Positions 1 to 8,836 are shown, numbered from the stretch's first letter. The stretch is 18,541 nt of DNA from BS750m-G77 sp043797735 (GCA_043797735.1 JAZDPH010000061.1:1-18541), one strand, 5' to 3'. Translations and numbers: made by a program. Notes: generated from the letters alone by a model not told the origin.

Positions 1-1
1 T

Positions 2-28
2 GTAAATTGTAATCGTAAGTGCGAATAA
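2..28 (+). repeat. IS30 left terminal inverted repeat
   Basis: Reads as the reverse complement of 1176-1202 with 7 mismatches in 27 positions. The central four bases and two near the inner end differ. Confidence 0.7.
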
Positions 29-97
29 AAAAGCTCCACAGATCGTAAAAAACCTGTTATTTTGTAAGTGGGAACAAACAAAAAGACAGGAGATCAT

Positions 98-1174
98 ATG
101 GAGCGAATATATTCTAGCATTAAAAGGCAGAAATACGAGCATTTATCATTAAGCGATCGAATTAAGCTGGAAGCGTTAATAGAAGGCAAGAAAGAAATTA
201 AAGAGATAGCAAGGATGCTCCAGCGGAATAATTCGACGATCTACCGGGAAATAAGGCGAGGCGCGGTAATGAGGCTGCAGACCGATTTAAGCGAAAAAGA
301 AGCATACCGGGCGCATGTAGGACAGGCTGATTATGAAAGGCTCGGGAAGAATAAGGAACGATCATTGAAAATCGGTAAAGATCATCATTTAGAGGAACAT
401 ATCAGGCAAAGGTTGCTGGAGGATTGGTATTCACCTGACGCGATAATCGGCGAAATACGCCTGCGGCAGCTGAAATTTGAAAGGACGATAAGCACCAAGA
501 CGCTGTATAATTATATTGAAAAGGGGATATTCTGCGGGATTAGCAATAAGAACTTATGGGAGAAAAGAAAGCGTAAGAAACGCGGGTATAAGCCCGTCGT
601 ACGCGTAAGTTATACCAACAGATTAGGGCGCAGCATAGAAGACCGGCCAAAGAAGATTAATACGCGCAAGGAATACGGCCATTGGGAAGGAGATAGTGTT
701 AAGGGGCCGCGGAAAACGAAGACAAGTTTGTTTACACTTACCGAACGGAAGTCTCGGGAAGAGATCCTCGTAAAGGTTAAATGCGCGACGCAAGAAGCGG
801 TACAGGAAGCCATCGATGGATTGGAAAGACAATACGGCCCAATGTTCCGGGCCAAGTTTAAGTCCATAACCTTTGATAACGGGGTAGAGTTTATTAATTG
901 GAAGTCAATCGAGGTCAGTTCGTTATTAAAAGGCATGCGTAGAACAAAAGTTTACTTCGCGCATGCGTATTCATCGTGGGAACGAGGCACGAATGAGAAC
1001 CAAAACAGGATGATACGGCGGTTTATTCCCAAAGGAATGAATATAGCCGCTGTAAGTGAATGCCGGGTCCAAGAGATCCAGGATTGGATGAATAATTACC
1101 CCAGGAAGATATTAGGATATAAGACAGCGAATCAGGTGGTAAAAGAACTTACAGAAAAACAGAAAGAGCTTTGA
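98..1174 (+). CDS. IS30-family DDE transposase
   Basis: Catalyses cut-and-paste or copy-type movement of the surrounding element. Counted from the ATG at 98 (358 aa), residues 10-55 form an N-terminal helix-turn-helix of the IS30 type (LSLSDRIKLEALIEG, then a second helix ending NNSTIYREIRRG). The catalytic RNase H-like domain follows: first Asp at D199 in HWEGDSVKG, second at D260 in ITFDNGVEF, and the Glu in the YSSWERGTNEN block (E295 or E300). I chose the ATG at 98 because AGGAG lies 5 nt upstream; a GTG at 68 would add ten residues inside the terminal region. The length is normal for the family, with no stop or frameshift, so the enzyme looks intact. The next gene is unrelated. Confidence 0.93.
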   Translation: MERIYSSIKRQKYEHLSLSDRIKLEALIEGKKEIKEIARMLQRNNSTIYREIRRGAVMRLQTDLSEKEAYRAHVGQADYERLGKNKERSLKIGKDHHLEEHIRQRLLEDWYSPDAIIGEIRLRQLKFERTISTKTLYNYIEKGIFCGISNKNLWEKRKRKKRGYKPVVRVSYTNRLGRSIEDRPKKINTRKEYGHWEGDSVKGPRKTKTSLFTLTERKSREEILVKVKCATQEAVQEAIDGLERQYGPMFRAKFKSITFDNGVEFINWKSIEVSSLLKGMRRTKVYFAHAYSSWERGTNENQNRMIRRFIPKGMNIAAVSECRVQEIQDWMNNYPRKILGYKTANQVVKELTEKQKEL

Positions 1175-1175
1175 A

Positions 1176-1202
1176 TTTGTCGCACTTTGAGTTACAATTC
1201 AC
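1176..1202 (+). repeat. IS30 right terminal inverted repeat
   Basis: Pairs with 2-28 (20/27). It begins two bases after the transposase stop codon, the usual compact layout of IS30 elements. Confidence 0.7.
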
Positions 1203-1229
1203 CCTGACCCCATTTTATTATATAAAACC

Positions 1230-1258
1230 TTGACAAGAAGAAGATTTTAGTGTAAAAT
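1230..1258 (+). promoter_or_regulatory. Sigma70-type promoter for guaB-guaA
   Basis: A perfect -35 TTGACA (1230-1235), a 17-nt spacer and a -10 TAAAAT (1253-1258) predict a start near 1265 and an untranslated leader of about 85 nt before guaB. It lies 28 nt outside the IS right repeat, so it probably belongs to the chromosome and not to the IS. Confidence 0.8.
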
Positions 1259-1349
1259 TTTTGCTACACCCCTTTCATTACCCACAAACAAAGGCCGTGC
1301 TTATTCATAACTCATTGAAGAATAATAATTTACATAACGGAGACTAGAG

Positions 1350-2510
1350 ATGGCAGAATGGATAGGCATCGGAAGGCGAGCTAGGCGTTGTTACGGTTTT
1401 GACGAAATTGCGCTTGTTCCCGGTTCAAGCACCATAAACCCCAATGAAGTAGAAACTACCTTTAAAATCGCGGGCAAAAAATTCAGCATCCCCATTTTAG
1501 CCGCGGCAATGGACGGGGTGGTGGATGTTAAGTTCGCGCTGGAGATGTCCCGGCTGGGCGGGATTGCCGTATTGAACCTTGACGGGGTGCAGACCCGTTA
1601 TGAAAACCCCGATACGGTCCTGAATAAAATTGCCAGGACAACGGCTCAAAAGGCCACGGAGTTAATCCAGTCAGTATATACCACGCCTATAAAAACGAAA
1701 TTAATCTCCAAGAGAATAGAAGAGATAAAAAGAAAAGACGGGACCGCGGTAGTTAGTTGTATCCCCGCCCACGCGCAGGAATTCAGCCGTATTGCAATGG
1801 CCTGCGGGGCGGATATATTTGTAGTGCAGTCCACAGTTACCACTACCAGGCATATCGCCAAAGAATATAAGGCCCTGGATTTATTTAAATTCTGCAAATC
1901 GGTGAAGATTCCGGTAATTTTAGGAAATTGCGTTACTTACGAGACGACTTTAGGCCTGATGGAGACGGGTGCCGCCGGCCTGTTAATCGGGATAGGGCCG
2001 GGAGCAGCCTGTACTACCAGAGGAGTCCTGGGGATAGGCGTGCCGCAGGTGACGGCTACGGTTGATGCGGCCGCAGCACGCGACTTTTATTTTAAAAAGA
2101 CGGGCAGGTATGTTGCTATTATTACCGACGGCGGGATGAGCCGGGGCGGGGATATCTGCAAGGCCTTTGCCTGCGGAGCCGACAGCGTAATGATCGGCTC
2201 TAATTTTGCCCGAGCAAAAGAGGCGCCGGGCAGAGGGTATCACTGGGGCATGGCAACCTCTCACGTTAATCTTCCGCGCGGCACGCGCATATACGTAGGG
2301 ACTACCGGCACGTTGAAAGAGATTTTAAGCGGCCCGGCCCGGGTTGATGACGGCTCACAGAATCTTTTGGGCGCTTTAAAGACCTCTATGGGCTCGCTGG
2401 GCGCGGCTAATATAAAAGAGATGCACGATACGGAGATCATTATCGCCCCTTCTATTCAGACCGAAGGCAAGGTTTTTCAAGTTGGGCAAAGAGTGGGGAT
2501 GGGAAAATAA
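1350..2510 (+). CDS. guaB3: CBS-less IMP dehydrogenase, GuaB3 type
   Basis: Predicted to oxidise IMP to XMP with NAD+, the committed step of GMP synthesis. The 386-aa protein is a single TIM-barrel IMPDH/GMPR domain. The active-site loop GIGPGAACTTR places the catalytic cysteine at C221; the IMP-phosphate segment ITDGGMSRGGD (258-268) and a GSNFA turn (283-287) follow. Classical GuaB carries two CBS domains inserted after about residue 100; here residues 80-130 run straight on with no room for them. The N-terminus (WIGIGRRARRCYGFDEIAL) resembles GuaB3 proteins known from actinobacteria and cyanobacteria. GGAGA at 1339-1343 is a good ribosome site. guaA starts 23 nt downstream, which supports an IMPDH role over GMP reductase. 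Confidence 0.88.
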   Translation: MAEWIGIGRRARRCYGFDEIALVPGSSTINPNEVETTFKIAGKKFSIPILAAAMDGVVDVKFALEMSRLGGIAVLNLDGVQTRYENPDTVLNKIARTTAQKATELIQSVYTTPIKTKLISKRIEEIKRKDGTAVVSCIPAHAQEFSRIAMACGADIFVVQSTVTTTRHIAKEYKALDLFKFCKSVKIPVILGNCVTYETTLGLMETGAAGLLIGIGPGAACTTRGVLGIGVPQVTATVDAAAARDFYFKKTGRYVAIITDGGMSRGGDICKAFACGADSVMIGSNFARAKEAPGRGYHWGMATSHVNLPRGTRIYVGTTGTLKEILSGPARVDDGSQNLLGALKTSMGSLGAANIKEMHDTEIIIAPSIQTEGKVFQVGQRVGMGK

Positions 2511-2533
2511 ATGAGAATTTGTGATAAAAAACA

Positions 2534-4075
2534 ATGAATAAGCAAAGTATATTAATTCTTGATTTCGGTTCGCAGTATACGCAGTTAATTGCCCGGCGCG
2601 TCAGAGAAAACAAGGTTTTCTCCCGCATCGTCCCGTATAATATCCCTGCCAGCCAGATCGCTTCTTTTGCCGCCAAGGGCCTGATTTTGTCCGGAGGCCC
2701 GGATTCGCTGACGCAGAAAAAAGCCCCCCGCCCCGACAAAGGCATATTTAAATTAGGCATACCCGTCTTAGGCATCTGCTACGGTATGCAGGCTATTACC
2801 GAGATGTTCGGGGGCAAAGTTAAACATACTAAGGAGCGCGAATACGGCAAAATAGAGCTGTTCGTTGACGATAACCGTTATTTATTTAAACAACTGCCGG
2901 GAAATTTTACCTGTTGGGCCAGTCACGGTGACTATGTCAGCAAGGCGCCGCCGGGTTTTACTGTCAGCGCCCATACCTTAAATGCCCCCATTGCCGCTAT
3001 CGCAAATCCCAAGAAAAAGATATTTGCCGTTCAGTTTCATCCCGAGGTAACCCATACCGAAAAAGGGAACCAAATCTTAAGTAACTTTATTTTTAAAATC
3101 TGCGGCTGCCTTGGCCGCTGGACAATGGAATCATTCATCAAGGAGGCAATAGATAATATTAAAAAAACCGTAGGCCGCGATAAAGTGGTTCTGGGATTAA
3201 GCGGAGGCGTCGATTCTTCGGTTACCGCCCTGCTGATGCATAAGGCAATAAACAGGAATTCCAGGTGCATTTTTATAGACAACGGCCTGTTGCGCAGAGA
3301 CGAACCCCAACAGGTCAGGAGGGTATTCCGCGATACTTTTCATCTTAACCTCGGTTATGTTGACAGGAGCAAAGTCTTTTTAGCCGCTTTAAAGGGTGTC
3401 ACCGACCCTGAAGAAAAAAGAAAAATTATCGGTAACGAATTTGTCAGGGTTTTTGAAGAGCAGTCAAAGAAGTCAAAGGGGGTTAAGTTTCTGGCGCAGG
3501 GCACGCTCTATCCGGATGTCATCGAATCAACCTCTCCGGGAGGGGCGCCGAGCAAGAGGATAAAGACCCACCATAACGTCGGGGGCCTGCCCGAACATAT
3601 GAAATTAAAATTATTAGAGCCTCTGCGGGATTTATTCAAGGATGAAGTCAGGCAGATCGGAAGAGAACTTGGCCTGCCTGAAAACATAATCAACCGCCAG
3701 CCCTTTCCCGGGCCTGGCCTGGCAATAAGGATTATCGGCGAGGTAACGCCGCAGCGGCTGGAGATCCTGCGCGAAATTGACCGGCGGGTAATAGAAGAGA
3801 TTAAAGCGGCAAACCTTTATGAGCAGCTCTGGCAGTCTTTTGCCATATTGCTGCCGGTAAAAACCGTCGGCATTATGGGAGATGAGCGCACTTACGAGGA
3901 TGTAGCGGCCTTGCGCTGTGTGAATAGTTTTGACGGCATGACCGCCGACTGGGTAAAGTTACCTTACGAAATTCTGGAAAAAATCTCCAACCGCATTATT
4001 AACGAAGTAAAAGGCGTAAATCGCGTCGTTTACGATATTTCTTCCAAACCCCCCGCTACTATTGAATGGGAATAA
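2534..4075 (+). CDS. guaA: GMP synthase (glutamine-hydrolysing)
   Basis: Converts XMP, ATP and glutamine to GMP. At 513 aa it is full length. Residues 5-190 are a class I glutamine amidotransferase with nucleophile C82 in GICYGMQ and the His/Glu pair H169 and E171 in VQFHPEVTH. Residues 198-390 are the ATP pyrophosphatase domain, with the PP-loop LSGGVDSS at 222-229. The C-terminal dimerisation domain ends with the family-typical SSKPPATIEWE. The gene follows guaB by 23 nt and presumably shares its promoter at 1230. No clear Shine-Dalgarno precedes the ATG (the upstream bases are A-rich), so coupling to guaB translation is plausible. Confidence 0.97.
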   Translation: MNKQSILILDFGSQYTQLIARRVRENKVFSRIVPYNIPASQIASFAAKGLILSGGPDSLTQKKAPRPDKGIFKLGIPVLGICYGMQAITEMFGGKVKHTKEREYGKIELFVDDNRYLFKQLPGNFTCWASHGDYVSKAPPGFTVSAHTLNAPIAAIANPKKKIFAVQFHPEVTHTEKGNQILSNFIFKICGCLGRWTMESFIKEAIDNIKKTVGRDKVVLGLSGGVDSSVTALLMHKAINRNSRCIFIDNGLLRRDEPQQVRRVFRDTFHLNLGYVDRSKVFLAALKGVTDPEEKRKIIGNEFVRVFEEQSKKSKGVKFLAQGTLYPDVIESTSPGGAPSKRIKTHHNVGGLPEHMKLKLLEPLRDLFKDEVRQIGRELGLPENIINRQPFPGPGLAIRIIGEVTPQRLEILREIDRRVIEEIKAANLYEQLWQSFAILLPVKTVGIMGDERTYEDVAALRCVNSFDGMTADWVKLPYEILEKISNRIINEVKGVNRVVYDISSKPPATIEWE

Positions 4076-4078
4076 TAT

Positions 4079-4203
4079 TTTCGGTTACGTCATTCGGTTA
4101 GGGTAACGATGCCCGTTTCGTAGTTGGGTTATGGTTAAGTATTTAAGACGATGAACGTAACCGAAAGACGATACGGGCCTCGTAACCGTAACCTTAACCG
4201 AAC
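4079..4203. repeat. Intergenic palindrome built on the word CGGTTA
   Basis: The guaA-dnaE gap holds two interleaved inverted repeats. TTTCGGTTACGT (4079-4090) pairs perfectly with 4155-4166. The stretch from 4093 to about 4121 (CGGTTAGGGTAACG, then GCCCGTTTCGT) pairs imperfectly with 4168-4202. The order A-B-A'-B' would allow two alternative stems or a pseudoknot-like fold. CGGTTA or its complement TAACCG recurs at least six times. There is no T-tract, so it is not an evident terminator. No clear promoter for dnaE is visible in the gap. Confidence 0.75.
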
Positions 4204-4215
4204 AGTAGTTTAGAT

Positions 4216-7200
4216 ATGCCTCATTCCGAATTCATCCACCTGCACCTACATACCCAATACAGCCTATTAGACGGCGCCTGCCGCATCCCCGAGATCTTAA
4301 AGACAGCCCAGCAGCATAAAATGGATTCCCTGGCTATTACCGACCACGGCAATATGTTCGGCGCCATAGATTTTTATTTTGAGGCGATAAAAGCCGGAAT
4401 AAAGCCGATTATCGGCTCCGAGGTTTATCTTGCCCCGGGCAGCCGCCTGGAGAAGGCCTCCAGCACCATTAATGAGGCTGCGTATCATTTTATACTTCTT
4501 GTCCGGGACGAGACGGGTTATCAGAACTTGATGAAACTAGTCTCCATAGGTTATCTGGAGGGTTTTTATTACCGGCCGCGCATCGATAAAGATGTGCTGG
4601 CAGAGTATTCTAAGGGTTTAATCGGTTTATCGGCCTGCCTTAAAGGCGAAATCCCCTCCCTGCTGCAGCAGAAACGTTTTAATGATGCCTTAAAAACCGC
4701 CGACACCTACCAAAATATTCTGGGTAAAGGTAATTTCTACCTGGAGCTGCAGTCAAACGGCATATCAGAACAAGACGGGGTAAATCAGGGGTTGATAAAG
4801 ATTTCCCGTCAGTTAAATATTCCCCTTGTGGCGACTAATGACGTTCATTATTTAAGCAGGGACCGGGCAGCCGCCCACGAGGCGCTTCTGTGTATCCAGA
4901 CGCAGACCACGCTTGATGACCCCAACCGGATGCGCTTTCAGACCGATGAATTTTATTTTAAGTCGCCGCAGGAAATGATTAATGCCTTTAAGGATTTCCC
5001 TGAGGCCATTAGCAATACCCGTGAAATAGCCGGCCGTTGTAACCTAGAGCTGGATTTTTCCAAGGTACATCTTCCTAAATACACCCCTCCGGCAGGCAGG
5101 GATAAAGAGGAGTTTTTAAAAGAACTTTGTCGGCAAGGGCTTCAGGAAAAAATTGAACGGGTAACTCCGGAAATTAGCCAGAGGCTGGAGCATGAGTTGA
5201 AGCTCATAAAAGATATGGGCTTTATCAGCTATTTTTTAATTGTCTGGGATTTCATCCATTATGCCAAAAGCAAGAGTATTCCTGTCGGCCCCGGCCGGGG
5301 TTCGGCGGCCGGCAGCCTGGTAAGTTACCTGCTGGGGATTACCGACCTGAACCCTTTAAAATACGGCCTGTTATTCGAGAGGTTCTTAAATCCCGAACGA
5401 CTGAGCCTGCCGGATATAGATATAGACTTTTGTTATGAGCGCAGGCAGGAGGTAATAGATTATGTAACCGCCAAGTATGGCCGGGAAAATGTTGCCCAGA
5501 TTATTACCTTTGGGACAATGCAGGCGCGCGCGGTGATCAGGGATGTGGGCAGGGTGATGGCTATGAGTTATGCCGATGTTGACCGCCTTGCCAAGATGAT
5601 CCCGCCTGACCCGTCAATTAACCTGAGGGAGGCCCTGGAGAGCGAAACGGAATTAAAGACGCTGTATAAAAATGACCCCCAGATAACAAAATTGATCAAT
5701 ATCGCGCTTTCGCTTGAAGGCCTCAACCGCCATGCTTCAGTTCATGCCGCGGGGGTGGTTATAGCCGACAAGCCCCTGGATAATTATATGCCTTTGTTTA
5801 AGACCGGAGACGAACAGGTCACTTCCGGTTACAGTATGGGGATACTGGAGAAGATCGGCCTGTTAAAGGTAGATTTCCTGGGCCTGCGCACTTTGACGGT
5901 TATCGACCAGGCAGTGAAGTTAATTCAAGTGACACAGGGGAAAGTTGTTGATATAAATAAGTTGCCGCTGGATGACGCCAAGGCCTATAAGCTTCTTGCC
6001 TCTGCGCAGACAATGGGGGTATTTCAGCTTGAAAGTTCGGGGATGCGCGACCTGTTGAAAAAACTGGAGCCTAACCGTTTTGAGGATTTAATCGCCCTGC
6101 TTGCGCTATACCGGCCGGGCCCCATCGGTTCGGGGATGTTGAATGATTTTATACAACGTAAGCACAACCGCGTCCCCATAAAATATGACCACAAGCGGCT
6201 GGAGGGTATTTTAAAGGAGACTTATGGAATCATAGTTTATCAGGAGCAGATTATGCAGATTGCTTCTGATATGGCCGGCTTTAGCCTTGCCCATGCGGAT
6301 TTATTGCGCCGGGCAATGAGCAAAAAAATACCGGAAGTAATGGAAAAAGAGCGCAATAATTTTGTTTCCGGATGCAGTAAAAACAGCATCAGTTTATCGG
6401 TGGCGAACAAGATATTTGATTTAATAGAATATTTTTCCGGGTATGGCTTTAACCGTTCGCACAGCGCCGCCTACGCGCTAATCTCCTACCGCACCTCCTA
6501 CCTTAAGGCCAACTACCCCGTAGAATTTATGACAGCACTCCTTACCTCTGAGCGCGATAATACCGACAAGATAGTTGAATATGTCAATGAGTCAGCGCGT
6601 ATGGGCCTGGAGGTGTTGCCCCCGGATATAAACGAGAGCGAAGGATTATTTAAGGCGATGGATCAAAAGACTATTCGCTTTGGCCTGTTGGCGGTAAAGA
6701 ATGTGGGCAGGGGGGCAGCGGAATCAATCGTCAGCGCCAGAAAAAAAGAAAAATTCAGCTCCCTTGAGGGCCTCTGCCAGCAGATTGACTTAAGGCTGGC
6801 TAACAGGAAGGTATTAGAGGCCTTGATAAAATGCGGGGCGTTGGATACGTTTAGTATGCCGCGGGCGCAGATGGTTGCGGCGCTGGATATGGTCCTGGAA
6901 GGGGCCTCGCGCGCGCAAAGAGAGAAGGCTAAAGGCCAGATTTCATTTTTTGATCCGGCTTTTGCGCAGAATGGCTTTAAGAAAACAGCAACAAATATCC
7001 CCCATATAAAAGAATGGCCCGAGCCGCAGCTTTTAGCCTTTGAAAAAGATATGCTTGGCTTTTACGTCAGCGGCCATCCCCTGGCGCGTTATGCCCGGCA
7101 GCTTAGGCGTTTCAGCGCTTCTTCAATCGCGCAGCTGTCCGAGCATAAGGACCAGGACGAGATAAAGATTGTAGCCTTGATTGCCAAGATCAAGCAGACC

Positions 7201-7650
7201 GCCACCCGCGCCAAGCAGGAAAAGATGGCGATTATAAAATTAGAGGATTTAAGCGGGATGATTGAAGGCCTGGTTTTCCCTAGGGCCTACCAAAAGGTTT
7301 ACCGCTATCTCCTGCTTAATACGGTAGTATTAGTCAGAGGCAGCCTTGATCTTAAGGAAGATACCCCGAAGATTCTGATCAACGACCTTTTTCCGGTGGA
7401 CGAAATCTATAAACTGGTAACGGCGATGAATATTAATCTTTCGGGTGTCCGGGAAAATATTTTTGAGAGCCTAAAAGGGCTTTTAGCCGCATTCCGCGGC
7501 CAGGTTCCCATTTATCTTCATATAGATACGCCGGCTAAGGCCCGGGCCCATATAGTTGTCGGAGAGGGGCTTTATGTCAAGCCTTCGGATAAACTGATTC
7601 AGGAGATAGAGGGCCTCCTGGGCGAAGAGCGCTTAAGTTTGGTATTATGA
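4216..7650 (+). CDS. dnaE: DNA polymerase III alpha subunit
   Basis: The replicative DNA polymerase of the chromosome. The 1144-aa protein has the DnaE1 layout. An N-terminal PHP domain carries FIHLHLHTQYS (6-16) and ITDHGNMFGA. The family-C polymerase core follows, with GPGRGSAAGSL and the catalytic pair D400 and D402 in PDIDIDF; the third Asp is D553 in KVDFLGLRTL. Next come fingers and a helix-hairpin-helix region, a likely beta-clamp contact QISFF (908-912), then an OB fold (IKIVALIAKIKQ). No exonuclease domain is inserted, as expected for DnaE. The Shine-Dalgarno before the ATG is weak. The stop codon overlaps the next start as ATGA. Confidence 0.97.
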   Translation: MPHSEFIHLHLHTQYSLLDGACRIPEILKTAQQHKMDSLAITDHGNMFGAIDFYFEAIKAGIKPIIGSEVYLAPGSRLEKASSTINEAAYHFILLVRDETGYQNLMKLVSIGYLEGFYYRPRIDKDVLAEYSKGLIGLSACLKGEIPSLLQQKRFNDALKTADTYQNILGKGNFYLELQSNGISEQDGVNQGLIKISRQLNIPLVATNDVHYLSRDRAAAHEALLCIQTQTTLDDPNRMRFQTDEFYFKSPQEMINAFKDFPEAISNTREIAGRCNLELDFSKVHLPKYTPPAGRDKEEFLKELCRQGLQEKIERVTPEISQRLEHELKLIKDMGFISYFLIVWDFIHYAKSKSIPVGPGRGSAAGSLVSYLLGITDLNPLKYGLLFERFLNPERLSLPDIDIDFCYERRQEVIDYVTAKYGRENVAQIITFGTMQARAVIRDVGRVMAMSYADVDRLAKMIPPDPSINLREALESETELKTLYKNDPQITKLINIALSLEGLNRHASVHAAGVVIADKPLDNYMPLFKTGDEQVTSGYSMGILEKIGLLKVDFLGLRTLTVIDQAVKLIQVTQGKVVDINKLPLDDAKAYKLLASAQTMGVFQLESSGMRDLLKKLEPNRFEDLIALLALYRPGPIGSGMLNDFIQRKHNRVPIKYDHKRLEGILKETYGIIVYQEQIMQIASDMAGFSLAHADLLRRAMSKKIPEVMEKERNNFVSGCSKNSISLSVANKIFDLIEYFSGYGFNRSHSAAYALISYRTSYLKANYPVEFMTALLTSERDNTDKIVEYVNESARMGLEVLPPDINESEGLFKAMDQKTIRFGLLAVKNVGRGAAESIVSARKKEKFSSLEGLCQQIDLRLANRKVLEALIKCGALDTFSMPRAQMVAALDMVLEGASRAQREKAKGQISFFDPAFAQNGFKKTATNIPHIKEWPEPQLLAFEKDMLGFYVSGHPLARYARQLRRFSASSIAQLSEHKDQDEIKIVALIAKIKQTATRAKQEKMAIIKLEDLSGMIEGLVFPRAYQKVYRYLLLNTVVLVRGSLDLKEDTPKILINDLFPVDEIYKLVTAMNINLSGVRENIFESLKGLLAAFRGQVPIYLHIDTPAKARAHIVVGEGLYVKPSDKLIQEIEGLLGEERLSLVL

Positions 7651-8135
7651 GCAGAGTCGCAGGCGTTATTTATATTATATTCATCACCCTGGTTATTTTC
7701 ACAGGTTATTCTTCTGCCGCAGAGAAAGCCCAGTACTGGAAAAAATTTAACCCCGGCAGCTGGGTATTGTATGAGCTTCCTGATCAACTGCAGAAGAAAA
7801 TCAGCTTGGCCGAAAAGACTGATTCGGAAATTTTCCTGGAGACTGAGATGATTCAGGAGGGTATGATTATCGGCAGCTCCGAAGAGAAGATCCTGTTGGA
7901 TTTGGATACGGAAGGGGTGTTGCCGGATAAGCCCGATATGCGTGAATATGTGCAGGATACCCTGGTGGTAAACCAGGTTATTGCCTGCAAGGTTTACGAA
8001 TACGATACCGGCCAGGGCCTGGTAAAGGAGTGGTTTTGCGAGCAGATTCCCGGCGGCCTGGTGCAGTCTGCATTAGACGATTCTCCGACATTAAAATTAA
8101 TCGATTATGAAGCAAAATATTACGTGACAAAATAG
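7647..8135 (+). CDS. Secreted protein of unknown function
   Basis: A 162-aa protein whose start overlaps the dnaE stop (ATGA), indicating coupled translation. Residues 1-24 form a Sec signal peptide (hydrophobic core VIYIIFITLVIF, likely cleavage after SSA). The mature part starts with an aromatic block (YWKKFNPGSWVLYELP), contains LETEM and a central VVNQVIACKVYEYD strand, then KEWFCEQIPGGLVQSAL and a final KLIDYEAKYYV strand. It looks like an all-beta exported domain of about 130 aa. The pattern 'PGSWVLY ... LETEM ... PGGLV' recalls small uncharacterised exported proteins of PVC-type and deltaproteobacterial genomes; this is recall only. Two cysteines (in ACKVYEY and WFCEQ) could form a disulphide. 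No function can be assigned. Confidence 0.75.
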   Translation: MSRVAGVIYIIFITLVIFTGYSSAAEKAQYWKKFNPGSWVLYELPDQLQKKISLAEKTDSEIFLETEMIQEGMIIGSSEEKILLDLDTEGVLPDKPDMREYVQDTLVVNQVIACKVYEYDTGQGLVKEWFCEQIPGGLVQSALDDSPTLKLIDYEAKYYVTK

Positions 8136-8156
8136 GCAATTAGTAAAATTAAATGC

Positions 8157-8281
8157 GGGTATCAGGATATCAGATTATCCGGATGTGGATATCAGTGTAT
8201 CGGGATATCAGGGATTTTTTCCACCGGATACCCAGATATCCTGATACCCACTACCGGATACCCTGATATCCGGATATCCAC
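8157..8281. repeat. Intergenic palindrome built on the word GGATATCAG
   Basis: The 170-nt gap between the secreted protein and the lipoprotein is mostly a long inverted repeat: left arm 8157-8214, T6 loop 8215-8220, right arm 8221-8281. GGATATCAG occurs exactly at 8165, 8187 and 8203 in the left arm. GGGTATCAGGATATC (8157-8171) pairs perfectly with 8235-8249, GGATATCAGGG (8203-8213) with 8261-8271, and TGGATATC (8186-8193) with 8273-8280. Several registers of pairing are therefore possible. The T6 lies in the loop, so this is not a standard terminator. Confidence 0.85.
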
Positions 8282-8305
8282 CTTGTCTAGAAGCCAGAGG
8301 AGAAT

Positions 8306-8821
8306 ATGAGTAAATCTATGGCATTAATACTGTGTTTATTATTCCTAGCAGGCTGCGCGCCTTATCAGATTAAAAAGGGCATTAGAAAGCCCTATAACCA
8401 GGGATATGTGGCCGCGCGCGACGGAAAGGTTATTCCGGAGTATACCATTGGGCCGGAGAATAAAGTGCCCGATGATATCGCATTGGCAAAGGCGCGTTTT
8501 GCAAGGCGGCGCCGGGTGGTTGAAGATTATTATAAAAAGATGGGGGTAATTGAGAACCGCCTGAAGGAGAATGTTTATGACCGGTTGATTTTTTTCTGGG
8601 GGATAGTCGGAGGGGTATTTAATATGCCGGTAAGAATCGTTGCCGAATATAAGTATAACCATAACCCCGAATATAAGGCAAAGGTAGATAAAATGCTAGA
8701 GGAGCAGGAGGCCCGGGAAAAGGCGCGCCTGGAAAAATTAAAAGCAGAATTAGCCGTCTATATCGAAGAGGACCTGCGCCAGGAAGAACAGATGCAGGCT
8801 ATCCACACCGCCGCAAAATAG
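8306..8821 (+). CDS. Small lipoprotein of unknown function
   Basis: A 171-aa protein with a type II signal peptide: residues 1-16 are hydrophobic and the lipobox LAGC puts the lipidated cysteine at C17. The mature chain begins with a charged segment, then about residues 60-95 are rich in Arg/Lys, and NVYDRLIFFWGIVGGVFNMP (89-108) is a hydrophobic stretch that could dip into or lie on a membrane. Residues 125-165 (EEQEAREKARLEKLKAEL and beyond) form a probable coiled coil. AGGAG at 8298-8302 is a good ribosome site. It stands between two intergenic palindromes; the role is unknown. Confidence 0.78.
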   Translation: MSKSMALILCLLFLAGCAPYQIKKGIRKPYNQGYVAARDGKVIPEYTIGPENKVPDDIALAKARFARRRRVVEDYYKKMGVIENRLKENVYDRLIFFWGIVGGVFNMPVRIVAEYKYNHNPEYKAKVDKMLEEQEAREKARLEKLKAELAVYIEEDLRQEEQMQAIHTAAK

Positions 8822-8836
8822 TTTCTGAAAAGCCTC

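Larger units (their letters stand above)
1..1202 (+). mobile_element. IS30-family insertion sequence, left tip at window edge
   Basis: A single transposase gene fills the element. It is flanked by imperfect terminal inverted repeats at about 2-28 and 1176-1202 (20 of 27 positions pair; the best blocks are AATTGTAA and AAGTGCGA). The right end may run a little further, through ACCCTGACCCCA (1201-1212); the matching left sequence would lie before base 1, so the exact element ends and any target duplication cannot be read here. Sequence that starts right at an IS tip is typical of an assembly broken at a repeated element. The strong guaB promoter lies just outside the right repeat. Confidence 0.85.

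Noticed and set aside
1259..1349. A purine riboswitch in the guaB leader
   Set aside because: The leader is long enough, but I see no purine-aptamer core or paired three-way junction, only AT-rich sequence without strong stems.
1983..2264. Minus-strand reading frames opposite guaB, hisS, phoH and others
   Set aside because: They lie wholly within well-identified + strand genes, have no ribosome sites and show no recognisable protein family.
8157..8281. A CRISPR-like array
   Set aside because: The repeated word is only about 9 nt, spacing is irregular, and it is mirrored in an inverted arm. There are no unique spacers of regular length and no cas genes.
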